A DNA stretch of 64,000 nt from Cepaea nemoralis (GCA_014155875.1 JACEFZ010015105.1:1-64000), one strand, 5' to 3'. Counted from the first letter of the stretch, positions 1-11,776 are shown. The notes: generated by a model from the letters alone, not told the origin. Translations and numbers: made by a program.

Positions 1-395
1 CCGCTTAATCCTCATCACTCCTACTCTTCAATCCTCACATCTCCATAAATACTCATACGAATTACTCAGCTCCTCTCTTCCCATCACTCATCTGCCTCAT
101 AATAATACTATCTCAGACTAATCCTCCTCATCCTCCTCCTCCTAATCGCTACTCCTCCTCCTACATCCTCATCATCAAGTCGCCTCCTACTCATCCTCAT
201 CCTCATGGGCACTCCTCCTCTTCTCGCCTCCCCATCATCCGCCGCCTCCTCCTCATCCTTCCACCTTCATACATCCTCCGCTTACTATTCCTCTACTCAG
301 TCCTCCCTATCAGGAAGAAGAAGATAATGAAGAGAGACTCCTCCCGCAGCAAGAAGATAAGAAGACGAAGAGCACAAGAATAATAAGAATAGACA
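1..395. repeat. CTC/CAT-rich low-complexity tract
   Basis: The first ~310 bases are an imperfect mix of TCC, CTC and CAT triplets. They are followed by ~80 bases of GAA/GA-rich sequence. There is no coding signal. The tract is directly visible simple-sequence DNA. Confidence 0.8.
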
Positions 396-699
396 AATTA
401 CGGCCATTCTTTACGATCTCCACTGCCGAGACATGTAGCGAGTGCAGCGTGCAAATGAAAGTGGTTCTTTCGTTATATTATTTGAAAAGAAAAAGCAGCG
501 GCTGCAGCAGGATATAACAAAGTAATTGCCAAAAATTAGGTATATTTAGCTCCTACGAAAAGAAGAGTCATACTAAACACAGACACAATGTACGTACCTT
601 ACAAAGAACTCCATCATACACAGGTGAAAACAAGGTGTGACTTATACAACATCAGAAACAATAAAAAAAAATATAATAATGAAATAATAAAATGAAAAA
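396..699. other. No recognisable gene
   Basis: AT-rich sequence next to the 3' end of the Penelope-like element. I see no ORF of interest, repeat array or RNA gene here. Confidence 0.6.
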
Positions 700-1425
700 T
701 AATTATTATAGGACACAAAAGACGATCGGCGTTTCGGTTCTGAGAACTTTGTCAATGACAGGATAACACAAATGGATAAAGAAAAAAAAAGAAAAACAAA
801 CACACACACAAATAAAATAAACACAACTACTTGGTTCTCATGAGATAACAGAAATGATGATTCAAACCGGTGTAGGGAGGCGCTCTTTTGCCACAAAGTT
901 TACGTATAGTTAGGCTGCCAGAGTGCCAGATAGGATGTGTGTTGCCAAAGATGTGTAAACAGTCCAATGTAAATATATAGAGGTACGTAAATAGTTATGT
1001 TTTAATATATAGAGGGAGGACAGCATAGTTATAAACAGTGAAAACAGTTCGATATGAATATATAGAGGTTTTAAAACAGTTAGCTATGAATATATAGAGG
1101 GAAGATAGCATGGTTATACAGTAGCGTCCACAACAGTATTGATTCCAGCTGGATGGAAGCATCCCAGAGAGTTTATTAATTGTTTTCAATTTTAAGCTGT
1201 TAGAGAAGAAACGTTTCAATGCAGTGACACATTCATCGTCGACTCCATTGTGGTTAGAAGAATTAAAATGGTTGGGGACAGGTTTGTTAGCGTCCTGGTT
1301 AATATCCCTAAGGTGTTCCGTAAAGCGGTCGGCAAGATATCTGTCAGTTTGACCAATATATTTCATGTCACATCGTTTGCCCTTGAAGAATCCACAAGGT
1401 AAATTGCCCAGAAACAAACAACAAA
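700..1425 (-). mobile_element. Penelope-like element, 3' end fragment
   Basis: Read on the minus strand, a GIY-YIG endonuclease fragment is followed by ~400 bases of non-coding 3' sequence. That sequence ends near the motif GAACCGAAACGCCGATCGTC (727-746 on the plus strand as its complement), a kind of tail sequence common at the 3' ends of Penelope-like elements. Several copies of a motif reading ATATATAGAGG on the plus strand lie at about 975-1105, just downstream of the coding part. The reverse transcriptase that should precede the nuclease is absent above 1425, so the copy is strongly 5'-truncated. Family assignment rests on the nuclease motif and tail and is fairly secure. Confidence 0.72.
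1100..1417 (-). pseudogene. GIY-YIG endonuclease domain of a Penelope-like element
   Basis: The minus-strand frame contains the block YIGQTDRYLADRFTEHLRDI, which matches the YIG half of GIY-YIG nucleases with the conserved Arg and the EHL motif. It is followed by a KPVPNHF segment and a variable stretch, as in Penelope-like elements, where this domain makes the target nick for retrotransposition. A small frameshift near 1150 moves the last ~13 residues (a PAGINT motif and stop) into another frame. There is no plausible start codon of its own because this is a domain fragment. It is non-functional. Confidence 0.72.
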
Positions 1426-3660
1426 CGGTTTCTGAAAAGACTAGGCACTCACTTCGACTCTCATAGAATCAGGAGGGAGTATATCATCCTGTTGCTCCTT
1501 TTGGGATCATATTTACGTTGTCTATCTGGTATTACCTCGCTCTGAAGAGACTATCATGAACGAAAGGTGAAATCACACCTTTATCAGACGATCGTATATA
1601 AAATTCATTCGGAAAAAAACACATAAATATCACAAGTGCGAAAATCACACCAATGAAAGGTTGGGTGCGGCCTAGTCTTTAATATGAATGTGATTTATTG
1701 TATTATATAAAATTAATGAAAAGATCAAGAAACTAGAAGCAGTGGATATGTGTTTTTCTAGATGATATATCGAGAATACTATTTTAGAGATGGAACAAAC
1801 TATGGGGTATTGAGTGCTACGTGTGCTACAATATTTATGATCAAAACTATAAGAAACACGAAAATGTAATTTATGGTGCATATCAACAGAGTAGCTGAAA
1901 TAGAGAAATAAGCCTAATGTGAAATAATAATCAAGAATGGCAGAGAAAGACAATTAATTAAGCTTGTCAAAAACTATACAGCAAATACAAAAATAAGCAA
2001 CACTATCTTCATCACAATATCAGTGACACAGAGCAATGATGAATGGCGAGCGCTGATGTTTGCTCCAGATCACGGCGTCTGATTAAGAAAATGTAGCAGG
2101 AGAAAAAGGAGAAGAAAACTGAGTATAAGAAGACGAAAAAATAGACAAGGACACGGAGACGGACACGGAGAAGAAGAAGAAGAGAAAGAAATTAAGTAAC
2201 AATGTGTAAAACATAGATAACCCTTATCTGGCTAAGCGAATGATAAAGAAACATGTGTGTCTAGAGCATGCTGTCTGCACATGGAAGGAACACGATGCAT
2301 AATATAAATATGACAAGAGGTTATAATCTAATGAACCAAGATGGCTGCAGATATGGAAGTAACTGGTATTGCAGGGGGGAAAAACAACTGATTGCTGGCT
2401 CTGAAGACTGACAACGATTCAAAAGTATGATGGAATTGCCTATATTGTGTATATGAAAAAAAAGTTCTTTAAATTGTTTCATTAAGTATTTTACATGTTC
2501 AAAATTAGTATACATCTCATAACCATTTCTGCATTTACGCAAGCCATTTGACAGGGACGCGGTTGCTGTTCTCAGGCATCAGGATAGCAAAGGTAGTTGT
2601 ATAAACATACATGGAAGCAAACGTGTACCAGCTGAGAGAAGCGTTGGCAGTTACGTCTTGAGTTTCACTATCAGTAGAGTTCAAGGTTTTCTATCATTTT
2701 TTTTAGAAGGTTCAATTGTCCTTTTTGTAAATGAAAAAAAAACAACAAATATTAAAATAAATTTTTGAAACGTAATTGGTAAAATATCTTTCAAAATAGG
2801 ATCTTGGTTCGTTAAGCTGAATGTTAGTAAACACTACCAATATGTGACTCACAATGTCCTAACCTGCATGCTGAGACTGACGGCAATCTGGAATACGAAG
2901 TACACAAGCATTTCGGAGAGGAATGATTCATACATCTTTCATCATTAGTTAGCAAGCCCTTTGCTGAAAATCGCTTTCCTCTCAGTTCTTGTTATTCGCT
3001 ATAAATCCCGTAACTTAATGACTTCCCCTCGGCTATGAACCGACTATTCCTACAACACTAAGGTAATAACTAAAGCTTTCATACGCATCATTTTATCATA
3101 CAGATATAATTCATTTGGTGTTATATGTTTTTTTTGTTTATTTATTTCTGGAAAAGAACTCATATGTGCAGTGTGGTCATGGGATTAATGTTGCAACATT
3201 GTCAGGTGTGAAGCAAAGTTAAGTTTTGTTTTGTTTGGTTTTTCCCGTTCGCTCAAACGTAGTCTTTGCCCATGCTACTACCTCCAGTAGTTGTCACTAC
3301 TTGGGACTGCAATGACCTGATTTCCCGTGTAAATTAGCTTTACCTGTTACCAATGTCTCTTGCCATGAGGTAAACACACTCCTACTTCTGAGGTACTCGT
3401 AATTTACGTCCAAAGTCAAGGATGAAAAGTCAACATTTTAGTCCAGTCGACCGGTATAAGGGTTGAACAGGCTACCTCTGCATCACCATGCCGGGATTTT
3501 AAGAACAGGCGCTCATATTCATTCTGCTTTATTGACCTCCAAAGTATAAGGGTTTACAATAACCTGGATGGAGATCGCGTATTTGATTGATTTTTCTAGC
3601 TGTTTTATATCAATTCTCAGTAGTTATTTTAGAAATGTCATCTACTGCCTATAGTACCTC
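1426..3660. other. No recognisable gene
   Basis: AT-rich intergenic sequence with short A/G-rich stretches (about 2090-2195) and no domain-bearing ORF. The small ORFs have no recognisable motif and sit in biased sequence. I see nothing definable. Confidence 0.55.
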
Positions 3661-3664
3661 GCTG

Positions 3665-3895
3665 TGTAGGACATAAAAAAGGCGGGGAGGGGGTGGGTGT
3701 CTAGAGCCTAAGGAATTAAGGCCGCCTTGCTATTGCATTCACCGCGAACTGTGCAGGTTAGGGTGTCCCCCCCCCCCCCCCCCCCCCCAACCAGAACAAA
3801 ATTCACGGCTTACCGAGGATTCGATCCCAGATCTCCAGAATGAGAACCCTGCAATCTACCATATTCTAGTTCTCGTCATACCAAGTTAACTATCA
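3665..3895 (-). mobile_element. Possible tRNA-derived SINE with a C22 run
   Basis: On the minus strand a tRNA-like stretch has a B-box-like GGGATCGAATCC (complement of 3815-3835) and an A-box-like TGGTAGATTGCAGGG about 30 bases upstream. The body is then interrupted by a run of 22 Gs (C run at 3767-3788). Only one copy is in the window, so the boundaries are guesses. It could be an old tRNA pseudogene rather than a SINE. Confidence 0.38.
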
Positions 3896-4043
3896 AATAC
3901 TTTTTCACGCGACAAAATCAACCTGATTCTTGACGATCTGGGTATCTTGTTCATTAATTCTCGCTAGATGTGCTTGAGCATATGGGGACCTTGTCTATTA
4001 ATTCTTAAAAGAAGAAAAATTAGCTCCATACTTACTTATTTAC

Positions 4044-4260
4044 CGACTCTGTGGCGGACGCAATTCGTAATCCCGTGTACAGCGTTCGAAACAGTTGTAG
4101 GCGATTTGGCAGCAGACCGCCTTGCACTGATTTTCATTCAATAGTATGAGTGCCTGTCGTTCAGATAAAAATGCAAAAAAACTGAAGGTAGACGTGCCAA
4201 GAATTTACAAACAGCCAAACATTTATGAAATTGACTGCGACGTCCTGTAAAGGATTTTCA
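4044..4260 (+). mobile_element. tRNA-derived SINE, family 1, degraded copy a
   Basis: It shares with four other copies in the window the CAATTCGTAATCCCGT segment, a degraded core around CTGTCGTTCAGA, and the 3' part ending CGACGTCCTGTAAAGGAT. It is the most diverged of the five copies. The head with the A box is not recognisable and no target duplication is visible. Confidence 0.7.
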
Positions 4261-4380
4261 ACTAACTTTAACTTTACTAATTCGTGCCATATATGAGAGG
4301 GGATTTAATAAGCGCCTACCGTTGGAGATCAAAGTTGTAAACAACATGCCACAGGTGATAAATCATGTCCAAACAATATA

Positions 4381-4782
4381 GTTTAGTTTAGTTTAGTCGA
4401 TGGATCAACATCACGGCACACGGGTGTAACCTATAAGTGCTCCTTTCTCCTCTAACTCAAACCTGAGTCTGGAGAAACTCAGCCCAGTGCACGAACTCCG
4501 TAGCACCAGCGAGGATCCTGAAATACTTTGGGTAGATTTTTAACTCGAAATTTTGCCCGGGCAGCGCCGTTAGGCTACTCTTGTTCGATTTTCCAACTGC
4601 CAAGGGATTTTTTACGTGCGCAACAATACACACGGGCGTCCGATCTCACTACCCAGAAATCAGGGGAAATTTTATTACTAGAAGTCCACGTGAAAAAAAT
4701 CCGGTCCTCACCGGGGCTTGAACCCGGAACCTCCAGCACTCGAGGCGGACACCATACCTTGAGACCACGCAGACCCCATGTG
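4381..4782 (-). mobile_element. tRNA-derived SINE, family 2, copy a, full length
   Basis: The copy is bounded by a perfect 11-bp target duplication, caaacaatata, at 4370-4380 and 4783-4793. On the minus strand it starts with a tRNA-like head: A-box-like TGGTCTCAAGG and B-box-like GGGTTCAAGCCCC. A ~300-base body follows, and the element ends in an (AAACT)n tail, seen on plus as repeated tagttt at 4381-4396. About 400 bp long. The pol III boxes imply internal transcription. It supplies the un-inserted reference for the nested copy at 14.4-15.0 kb. Confidence 0.85.
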
Positions 4783-4799
4783 CAAACAATATAGACAAG

Positions 4800-6625
4800 T
4801 AACAATTAAGATCTACTTGTAAGCCATGTCCTGACTAAGATTTGTCTTTTATATAGTGGTAAACACGGAGTTTGACGTAGACAGTAACAATTCAGTTAGA
4901 TGCTTCGTGATAAACGGGGAAAACTACTGCATCTCCTTACAGTCTCCAAGGTTTCGAGTTCCTTTATCTGTAGTTATTACATCTGAATTAAACTATATAA
5001 GAGAAACTTATTACTGTGGGATTGTGAGATTACTGTGAAATCGCTGTTTAGACTGGACATGTATCTACGTGATCATACACTGCATACATTGCAATACATG
5101 TTTTTCCTACGCAAGACTTGATATACTAGACATAGCACACCATTGCTTATGTACGAGTTGACGTTACCTAGCTTTGACTGTGCCCCGTCTACCTACAAGG
5201 CAGCAGGTTTTGTTAGCGTCCTGCGTGATCCGTCCAGTGGTGGTATAGAATTGGTGTGAAGCAAATCTGACTCATGTATTCTCTAATAATTAAAACATAT
5301 GTTTTGACACACACGGAACGAATTACATTTGAACAAATTGAAATTTCGAAATAAGACAATGCGGAAGTTGACACATCTGCTTCATTCTTCTTCTACTTCT
5401 TTCTTTTTCTATTTAATTGTTCTTCTAATTCCTTCTTCTACCTTCTCTCACCCTCCTTCCCATTCTCTTCTTTTTCATCTTTTTCTTCTTCCTCTTCTTC
5501 TTTCCCATTATCTTCTAATATCCATAAACATGACAACAAGTCTCCGCATGTAAACAATGTCTCATACAACTTTTAGACGGTTAATGAAAGTGCAACTCAT
5601 AACGAGGGAAGTCCCAAGCCATTTCGTTTGTTTAGGAGATGGAGCAAACAAGCACCCGAGTGATGACACACGCCTCAACTTTGTTGACTCATGGTAAAGT
5701 CACACGGAAACATTAACATCCTAAGCGATGGCGTCAATCAGAGTAATTTGTTTCCGACATCTGCCTTTCGATTTTCCTCTTTCAAGTAAAGTTCCTTTAA
5801 ACAAAGCGTCCCGGCGCATTAATCGTTTAAGTCCACAGTTAATTGCAAATATCTTCTTTCTCATGCCCGCTGTAAATACATCGTTAGTCAGCATTCACTA
5901 TGATGCATTATGCTTTTGATCCGTTATTTCGTTGGCAAATATCAATAATGAATATTAATTAACCTGGGGGACGCAGTAGTGAGGAGTCTAGAACGTATGC
6001 TTAGTTGTCATGGGTTAGAATCCTTATATACAGGAGAAGACAACAAAACAAGAGATGAGAAGAACAATCAAAGAGGATAGTTGTGCGTTCATGTTAACTA
6101 CATGAAGCCAGACAATAGAGAACACCGAGGCCTTCAGAGCACTCGGGAAGCAGAACAGGAAGTCATACACGTCATAATCATATCCGACTCTCTGAACATG
6201 CAACAGAAAATTGCAACCGCCAACCTCCGCTCCGAATGGATAGGCAGCATATAGAAATCGCGCCGCACATCACTCGCCTGTGATGTACACAACCAGATAT
6301 GCTGGAGTAAGGGGTAAAGAACGCATAGACCAGCCAGCTGGAAAATGCTGCACTAACACAAATGGGAAGAAGCGTGGCCAGGGCTGCTGTAATCAGTGCA
6401 GTATGGACTCATTTGACGGATATTGACGATACACTACTCTAGCCTGATTTCACGAAACTGGAGAACAGCTTGGTCATTCACCGCAATGCCGCTTTCGCGT
6501 GAAAGAGGCGAGATACCATAAGCAACAACTCATTGGAACACTGAGTAGAAGTACTTTGGGATGGCTGCTGTATTGGATGACTGAACACACATGGGCATGC
6601 CCCAATGTATAGTGACATCGCTCGA
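4800..6625. other. No recognisable gene; CTT-rich patch
   Basis: No domain-bearing ORF. Positions 5385-5520 are pyrimidine-rich (CTT/TTC), which explains the hydrophobic low-complexity ORF there. The rest looks unique. Confidence 0.55.
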
Positions 6626-6627
6626 CG

Positions 6628-6958
6628 TAGCATAGCATAACATAACATTACATGACATAACATAACACCATAACAAAATTACTTTATATAGCATAACATA
6701 ACACTTTAACATAAAATAACATAACATAACATGACTTGGCATAACATAACATAACACAACATGACATAACATACCAACATAATATGATATGACATGACAT
6801 GACTTGACATGATATGACATGACATGATATGTCATGTCATGACATGACATGACATAGCATAGCATAACATAACATAACATGACATGACATGACATGACAT
6901 AACAACATAACAACATAACATAACATAACGTAACATAACATAACATGACATAACATAA
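6628..6958. repeat. CATAA/CATGA pentanucleotide array
   Basis: About 330 bases of pentamers, mostly CATAA with blocks of CATGA and a central stretch of CATGATATGA-type units. The period is 5 throughout, so both strands stay open in several frames. The M-L-C-Y-V repeat ORF on the minus strand is an artefact of this. Confidence 0.92.
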
Positions 6959-7927
6959 AAGGCTAGCTGTATAATGTATAATGAAGACTCAGGTATGGAA
7001 TTGTCGGAAATCCAGAGTCGCCAAGGTTCATTGCGGAGATGTCACAGGATGATGATGGTGATCTGTACCATAGCCACACTAGGAAAACAAGAATACAGAA
7101 ATGCAACTACTAAGCAGTATAATACAATGGCTGCCAGGCTAGCAACGCTAACGTATTTTACTACAATGCTTTAAAAACGTGTAACCACTTCCTGAACATG
7201 GCCAGCGGTAATGCATGTAACCCCCAGCAGAGTTAATTAACTCTTTACATGTTGCGCCTGTCATGTGTGTCTGCACGAAGGAGATGTATGTTTACAAAAC
7301 AAGCATCAATATTTTGGCATTTGGCTGTGTATGTAATTCTTTCTGGCAAATGTTTACGCCACACTGCTCATGCTACGTTCGAACTAGTTACGCTTGTCTT
7401 GAGCTTACCATTCATAATTTCATTGCTCTTATTTGTGTGTTTTGTTGGTTGTTTGTTCTCGGTCTGGAGTTGTTTCTTTACAATGCATCAATAATCTGAC
7501 CGACGGGAACGAAAATGGCTTAGAGGTAGAGCAACAGCTTTAACAGTGTCGGATCTAAATCTTTTTGGCGGAGATTTACAACGAGTCAATTTTAAGGAGT
7601 CCGTTGTAAGGTATGTACACTGTGGTCGTGTTTAGTATGTCTTATCTATTCGCCGAAGATACATATACCTAACTGTTTGTATGTCTTACGAAACATGAGG
7701 AACCCTGGGACTTTATTCTCTTCAGTGATGCCAAGGTTATGAATCCGATGACTGGACGTCTTAGTGTAGGTAGAGATGAACACCAATGTCCATACTTCAA
7801 ATTTTGGAAATAACAAAAATTTGTGTAGTAAATAGTCCTATAACTATAACGTGCAAAATTTCTTGTATTACAACTCCCACCAAAATAATTGAAAAACATA
7901 ACAAATATATCATTCTTTTATGTTACA
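6959..7927. other. No recognisable gene
   Basis: AT-rich sequence without recognisable motifs between the CATAA array and the Helitron. Short ORFs at 7249-7499 overlap in two frames and show no domain. Confidence 0.55.
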
Positions 7928-8025
7928 CTAGCTGACCCGGCCCGGCTTCGCCCAGTCCTTGGTGGGGAGCATCTCATTTAATTCATATAAGTAGTCATAT
8001 AAGTTCCCGTTCCCGTTACCGACTA

Positions 8026-8084
<59 letters not shown>

Positions 8085-8291
8085 GACCCGGCCCGGCATC
8101 GCCCAGCTCCTGGTGTGGAGCATCTCATTTAATTCATATAAGTAGTCATATAAGCTCACGTTCCCGTTCCCGACTATCTATCTGTCTGTCTGTCTGTCTA
8201 TCTGTCTGTCTGTCTGTCTGATCCGGCCCGGATTCGCCCAGCCCCTGATGGGGAGCATCTCATTTAATTCATATAAGTTCCCGTTCCCGAC

Positions 8292-8369
<78 letters not shown>

Positions 8370-10210
8370 ATAATTTATTGGTTGCAGTTAGAACAACCTT
8401 AGATAAACGAAGACCAACTTACAAAAAGCATTAGAAAGATCACTTGAAAGATCTTTACATCTTCCCCAACAATTAACTTGGGTAAATGGAGCAGCGGCAG
8501 CATTAGCAGAAGAAGAAGAAAAAGGAGGAGTAGGAGCTAGGAGGAGGAAGAGGGAGGTGGAGGAGGGAGGAGGAGGGAGGAGTAGGAGGGAGGAAGAGAT
8601 AGGCGGAGAGAGGAGGAGAAGGGAAGAGGAGGGAGGAGGAAGGAGGAGGAGTAGTAGGGAGGAGGAGGGATTAGGAGGAGGAGAGAGGAGGAGGAGGGAG
8701 GAGGAGGAAGGAGGAAGGAGGAGGAAGGAGGAGGAGGAGGGAGGAGGAGGAGGCAGGAGGAGGGAGGAGGAGGTGGGAGGAGGAGGAGAGGAGGAGGGGG
8801 AGGAGGAAGAGGGAGGAGGAGGGAGGAGGAGGGAGGAGGAAGAGGGAGGAGGAAGGAGAAGAGGAGGAGAAGGAGGAGGAGAAGAACGCAGGAGTAGGAG
8901 GGGGAGGGGAGGGAGGAGGAGGGAGGAGGAGAGGGAGGAGGAGGGAGATGGAGGAGGAGGGAGGAGGAGGGAGGAGGAGGCGGAGGGAGAAGGAGGAGGG
9001 AGGAGGAGGGAGGAGGAAGAGGGAGAAGGAGGAGGGAGAAGGAGGAGGGAGGAGAAGGAGGGGGGGAGGGAGGAGAAGGAGGGGGAGGAGGAGGAGAAAG
9101 GATGAGGAGGGAGGAGGAGGAAGAGGGAGGAGGAGGGATGTGGAGGGAGGAGAAGGAGGGAGGAGGAGGAAGGAGGTAGAGGGAGGAGGAGGAGGGAGGA
9201 GGAGAGAGGATGAGGAGGGAGGAGGCGAAGGGAGGAGGAGGGATGAGGTGGAGGGAGGAGGAGAGGGAGAAGAGGGAGGAGGAGGGGGAGGAGGAGGGAG
9301 GAAGAGGGAGGAGAAGGAGGAGGAGGGAGGAAGAAGGAGGAGGAGGGAGGAGGGGGAGGACGTAGGAGGAGGAGGGAGGAGGAGGGAGTAGGAGGAGAGA
9401 GGAGGAGAAGGGAGGAGGAAGGAAGAGGAGTGATTAGGAGGAGGGAGGAGGGCGAGGAGGCAGGAGGAGGAAGAGGGAGGAGAAGGGAGGAGGAGGAAAG
9501 AGGAGGAGGAAGGAGGAGGAAGAGGGAGGAGGAGGGAGGAGGAGGAGAAAGAGGGAAGAGGAGGATGGAGGAGGGAGAGGGAGGAGGGGGAGGGGAAGAG
9601 GAAGAGGGTAGGAGGTTTAGGAGGGGAGAGGAGGAGGAGGAGGTAATATAACGCATATTGCCTGTAGATTTAATAATGGCTGAAGTTGTTCCATGTCTTC
9701 TTAGAGTTGGCGACAGTGTAAAGAAATATAAAATCTTCAAACTTGATAGAGATAAGGTAACTATTATTTATTTATTCTTTAAGCATAAAAAGATGAGTTA
9801 CAATGTTATGCATTATGCATTATTTTTAAGAAAACTTTGAAAATGCCTTTAAAGATTGTATCATTATTTATTATAACTCATATGCCGGTATATAACTATG
9901 GACAAAGAGTTTATAAATCTTTGAAAACGATGCCACAATATGACTATAAGTTATACAGAAAAGTTATGCCCATTGAAATAACTTTTACAGAGTTAGGTCC
10001 CCTCGCTGTATATAAATTATAATGAAAAATGGTAAATTAAATAATATTCAGTAAGCAGCCGATTTCACACTAAGAAAATATGACAATTGGCTGCGCTGGA
10101 ATGAAAGGAAGGCGTGTAGAAAATTTCATCTCAATCGGATGGGCCGTTCGCGAGCTCATAAAGGACATACGGACATCCAGACAGACGGAGATCGCCTTTT
10201 ATATATAAGA
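7928..10210 (-). mobile_element. Non-autonomous Helitron (Lep1-like), copy 1 with large insert
   Basis: On the minus strand it starts TCTTATATATAA and ends CAGCTAG, with flanking A and T, so it lies between A and T with the 5'-TC...CTRR-3' termini of Helitrons. The sequence before CTAG (GGCGAAGCCGGGC) resembles the 3' end of Lep1-type Helitrons. The 3'-terminal unit of ~140 bases is present three times, each followed by (CTGT)n (8023-8083, 8176-8220, 8289-8368). The plus-right part (9780-10210) matches the copies at 45.2 and 46.0 kb. The 8370-9750 segment, including the GGA block, is missing from those copies. No Rep/helicase is encoded. Confidence 0.8.
8512..9646. repeat. 1.1-kb polypurine GGA/GGAGGG tract
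   Basis: About 1130 bases of nearly uninterrupted purines on the plus strand, built from GGA, GGAGGG and GAA units of changing length. It lies inside Helitron copy 1. The opposite strand is open for 450 codons of Ser/Pro/Leu only because CCT, TCC and CTC units cannot form stop codons. Such tracts can form triplex or G-quadruplex DNA. Confidence 0.95.
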
Positions 10211-10258
10211 TTAATGGTGACGTCATATAGAGATGTATACTGATGCAAAATAGCCTAT

Positions 10259-11470
10259 ATGTACGCGGTATGGTCTATTCAAAAGCTTTTGCCAAAGTTA
10301 AAAATGAAGATCTTTCTGATCTTTCTGTTCCAAGGACTGGTGCTTTCACGCATCGAGTATGCCCTGGCCATCCTAACTGTCAGCCCTACACAGATTGGAA
10401 GACTTGAAAAGGTACAAAAAGAAGCCATGCGCATCATTTTGGGTTGCACGAGAGACACCAGCTGTGTAGCAATGAGATACTTCCTTGACTTCCCGACAAT
10501 GGAACACAGGATCAAGATCTGGAGAGCTCGTGCATACTTAAAAATAAGTGCAGATGAGCAGCACCCTCTGCATGATGCTATATTCAGAGAAAAGGGTAAC
10601 AGGCTAAAGAGGGGCAAATCATGGATGGGTCGGGTGGAAGATGTCGTCAGACAGGTCTGCAGTCCTACCCGTATCAACCCCGGCAAGGAATGGGTGCCGG
10701 TGCCTCCGGCTTTTAAGTGCACTTTCTCCTGCATTATCACACTCGACAGACGGTGCAGAGAGCAGAACCCTGCCGCTGTCAATGCAGAGGTCAACGCGCT
10801 CATCTATGAACACTCAGACAGCCCCGAAGTGCTCATCTATACAGATGGATCTGTTGTAAAGCAGCAGAGAAGTGCGTGGGCATTTACAGCTCGTTCAGCG
10901 GGCCGAACCGTTCAAGTATCCAGTGGTGCCCACTCTATGACCACGAGCAGCATGACGATGGAGGTGATGGCAGTTACACAGGCTTTCATATCACTGGAAT
11001 AACAGCATTATACTCAATGAGCATGATTCAGAAGGTCGAAGCTGGAGCTGTACGCAGACAGTGGACTGAGTCGCTGCGAAAGTCTGTTGTCCGTAAAGTC
11101 ACCTTCATCTTCGTCCCGGGACATGCGGGAGTCGAGGGAAATGAACGAGCTAATAAACTGGCTGGCTCTGCACCCCCTGTAGATGGCCAGCCCATGGATC
11201 GTGTTACTAACGCCCTTAAAGATATGGCGAGAACAGCGGACCTTGACGTCAGTGAATCCACATCGCAGTCCAGGATGAAAGACTTGGGAGTAAGAATAGA
11301 ATAGACACGATCAAGCGCGAGTGGTAGGTACATTGGGAATACGAGGTGCCTCGTCAACCAACATAGAACTGGCACTATTAGCCACCGGACGCTGATACAT
11401 ATGCTGGGGGGGGGGGATCTGAGCACCTATGGACCTGTCCGGAGTGCAATGAAGATACCCCAAATGATAA
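10259..11470 (+). mobile_element. RNase H-bearing LINE (I/Jockey-like), 3' part, inactive
   Basis: This is the C-terminal part of ORF2. The thumb region after the RT (LSRIEYALAILTVSP, EAMRIILGCTRDTS) is followed by an RNase H domain (IYTDGS; later GHAGVEGNERANKLAG) and a C-terminal CPEC motif near 11435. The frame shifts around 10,980-11,010 and a stop lies at 11,302. Two catalytic Asp are lost: the TDS-type motif reads LYSMS, and the last Asp is Asn in ERANKL. The 5' side is truncated just after the Helitron. The tail is (GATAACT)2 near 11465-11480. Confidence 0.82.
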
Positions 11471-11524
11471 CTGATAACTGATCTTTCTGACATTTTGAAT
11501 TAACACAATATATTTATAGAAACG

Positions 11525-11776
11525 GCCTCGCTCCCTGGCCAAGAGTAAACGACGTTGTTCGTAATCCAATATATTCACGTGGGGGGGGGGGGAGAACAGC
11601 TGCGCGAGATTCAGTAGCGGATCCTGCAGCGCAGGTAACTTACGGGGGTATGTGAGCCTGTCGTTCAGAAAGCAATGGCAAACTACTGAACGTAAAATTT
11701 ACCTAGTACATCAACATCAACTGAAAAATGCTGGTGTTGACTGCAACTTCCTGTAAGGGATATGAACCATAACAAA
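11525..11776 (+). mobile_element. tRNA-derived SINE, family 1, copy b
   Basis: It is flanked by a 10-bp duplication, tatagaaacg, at 11515-11524 and 11777-11786. The head carries an A-box-like TGGCCAAGAGT. A G run sits at 11581-11591, and the core AGAAAGCAATGGCAAACTAC is followed by the GCTGGTGTTGACTGCAAC segment and a short A-rich tail. It inserted just downstream of the RNase H LINE tail. Confidence 0.83.

Noticed and set aside
4700..4770. Free-standing tRNA gene
   Set aside because: The tRNA-like head is part of a 400-bp element with a tail and target duplication, and it does not close a proper acceptor stem.
6478..6946. Cys/Tyr/Met-rich minus-strand frames
   Set aside because: Direct translation of the CATAA/CATGA pentamer array.
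8388..9740. 450-codon Ser/Pro/Leu minus-strand frame
   Set aside because: It is the complement of a GGA tract, and CCT/TCC/CTC units cannot contain stop codons. No domain and no start context.
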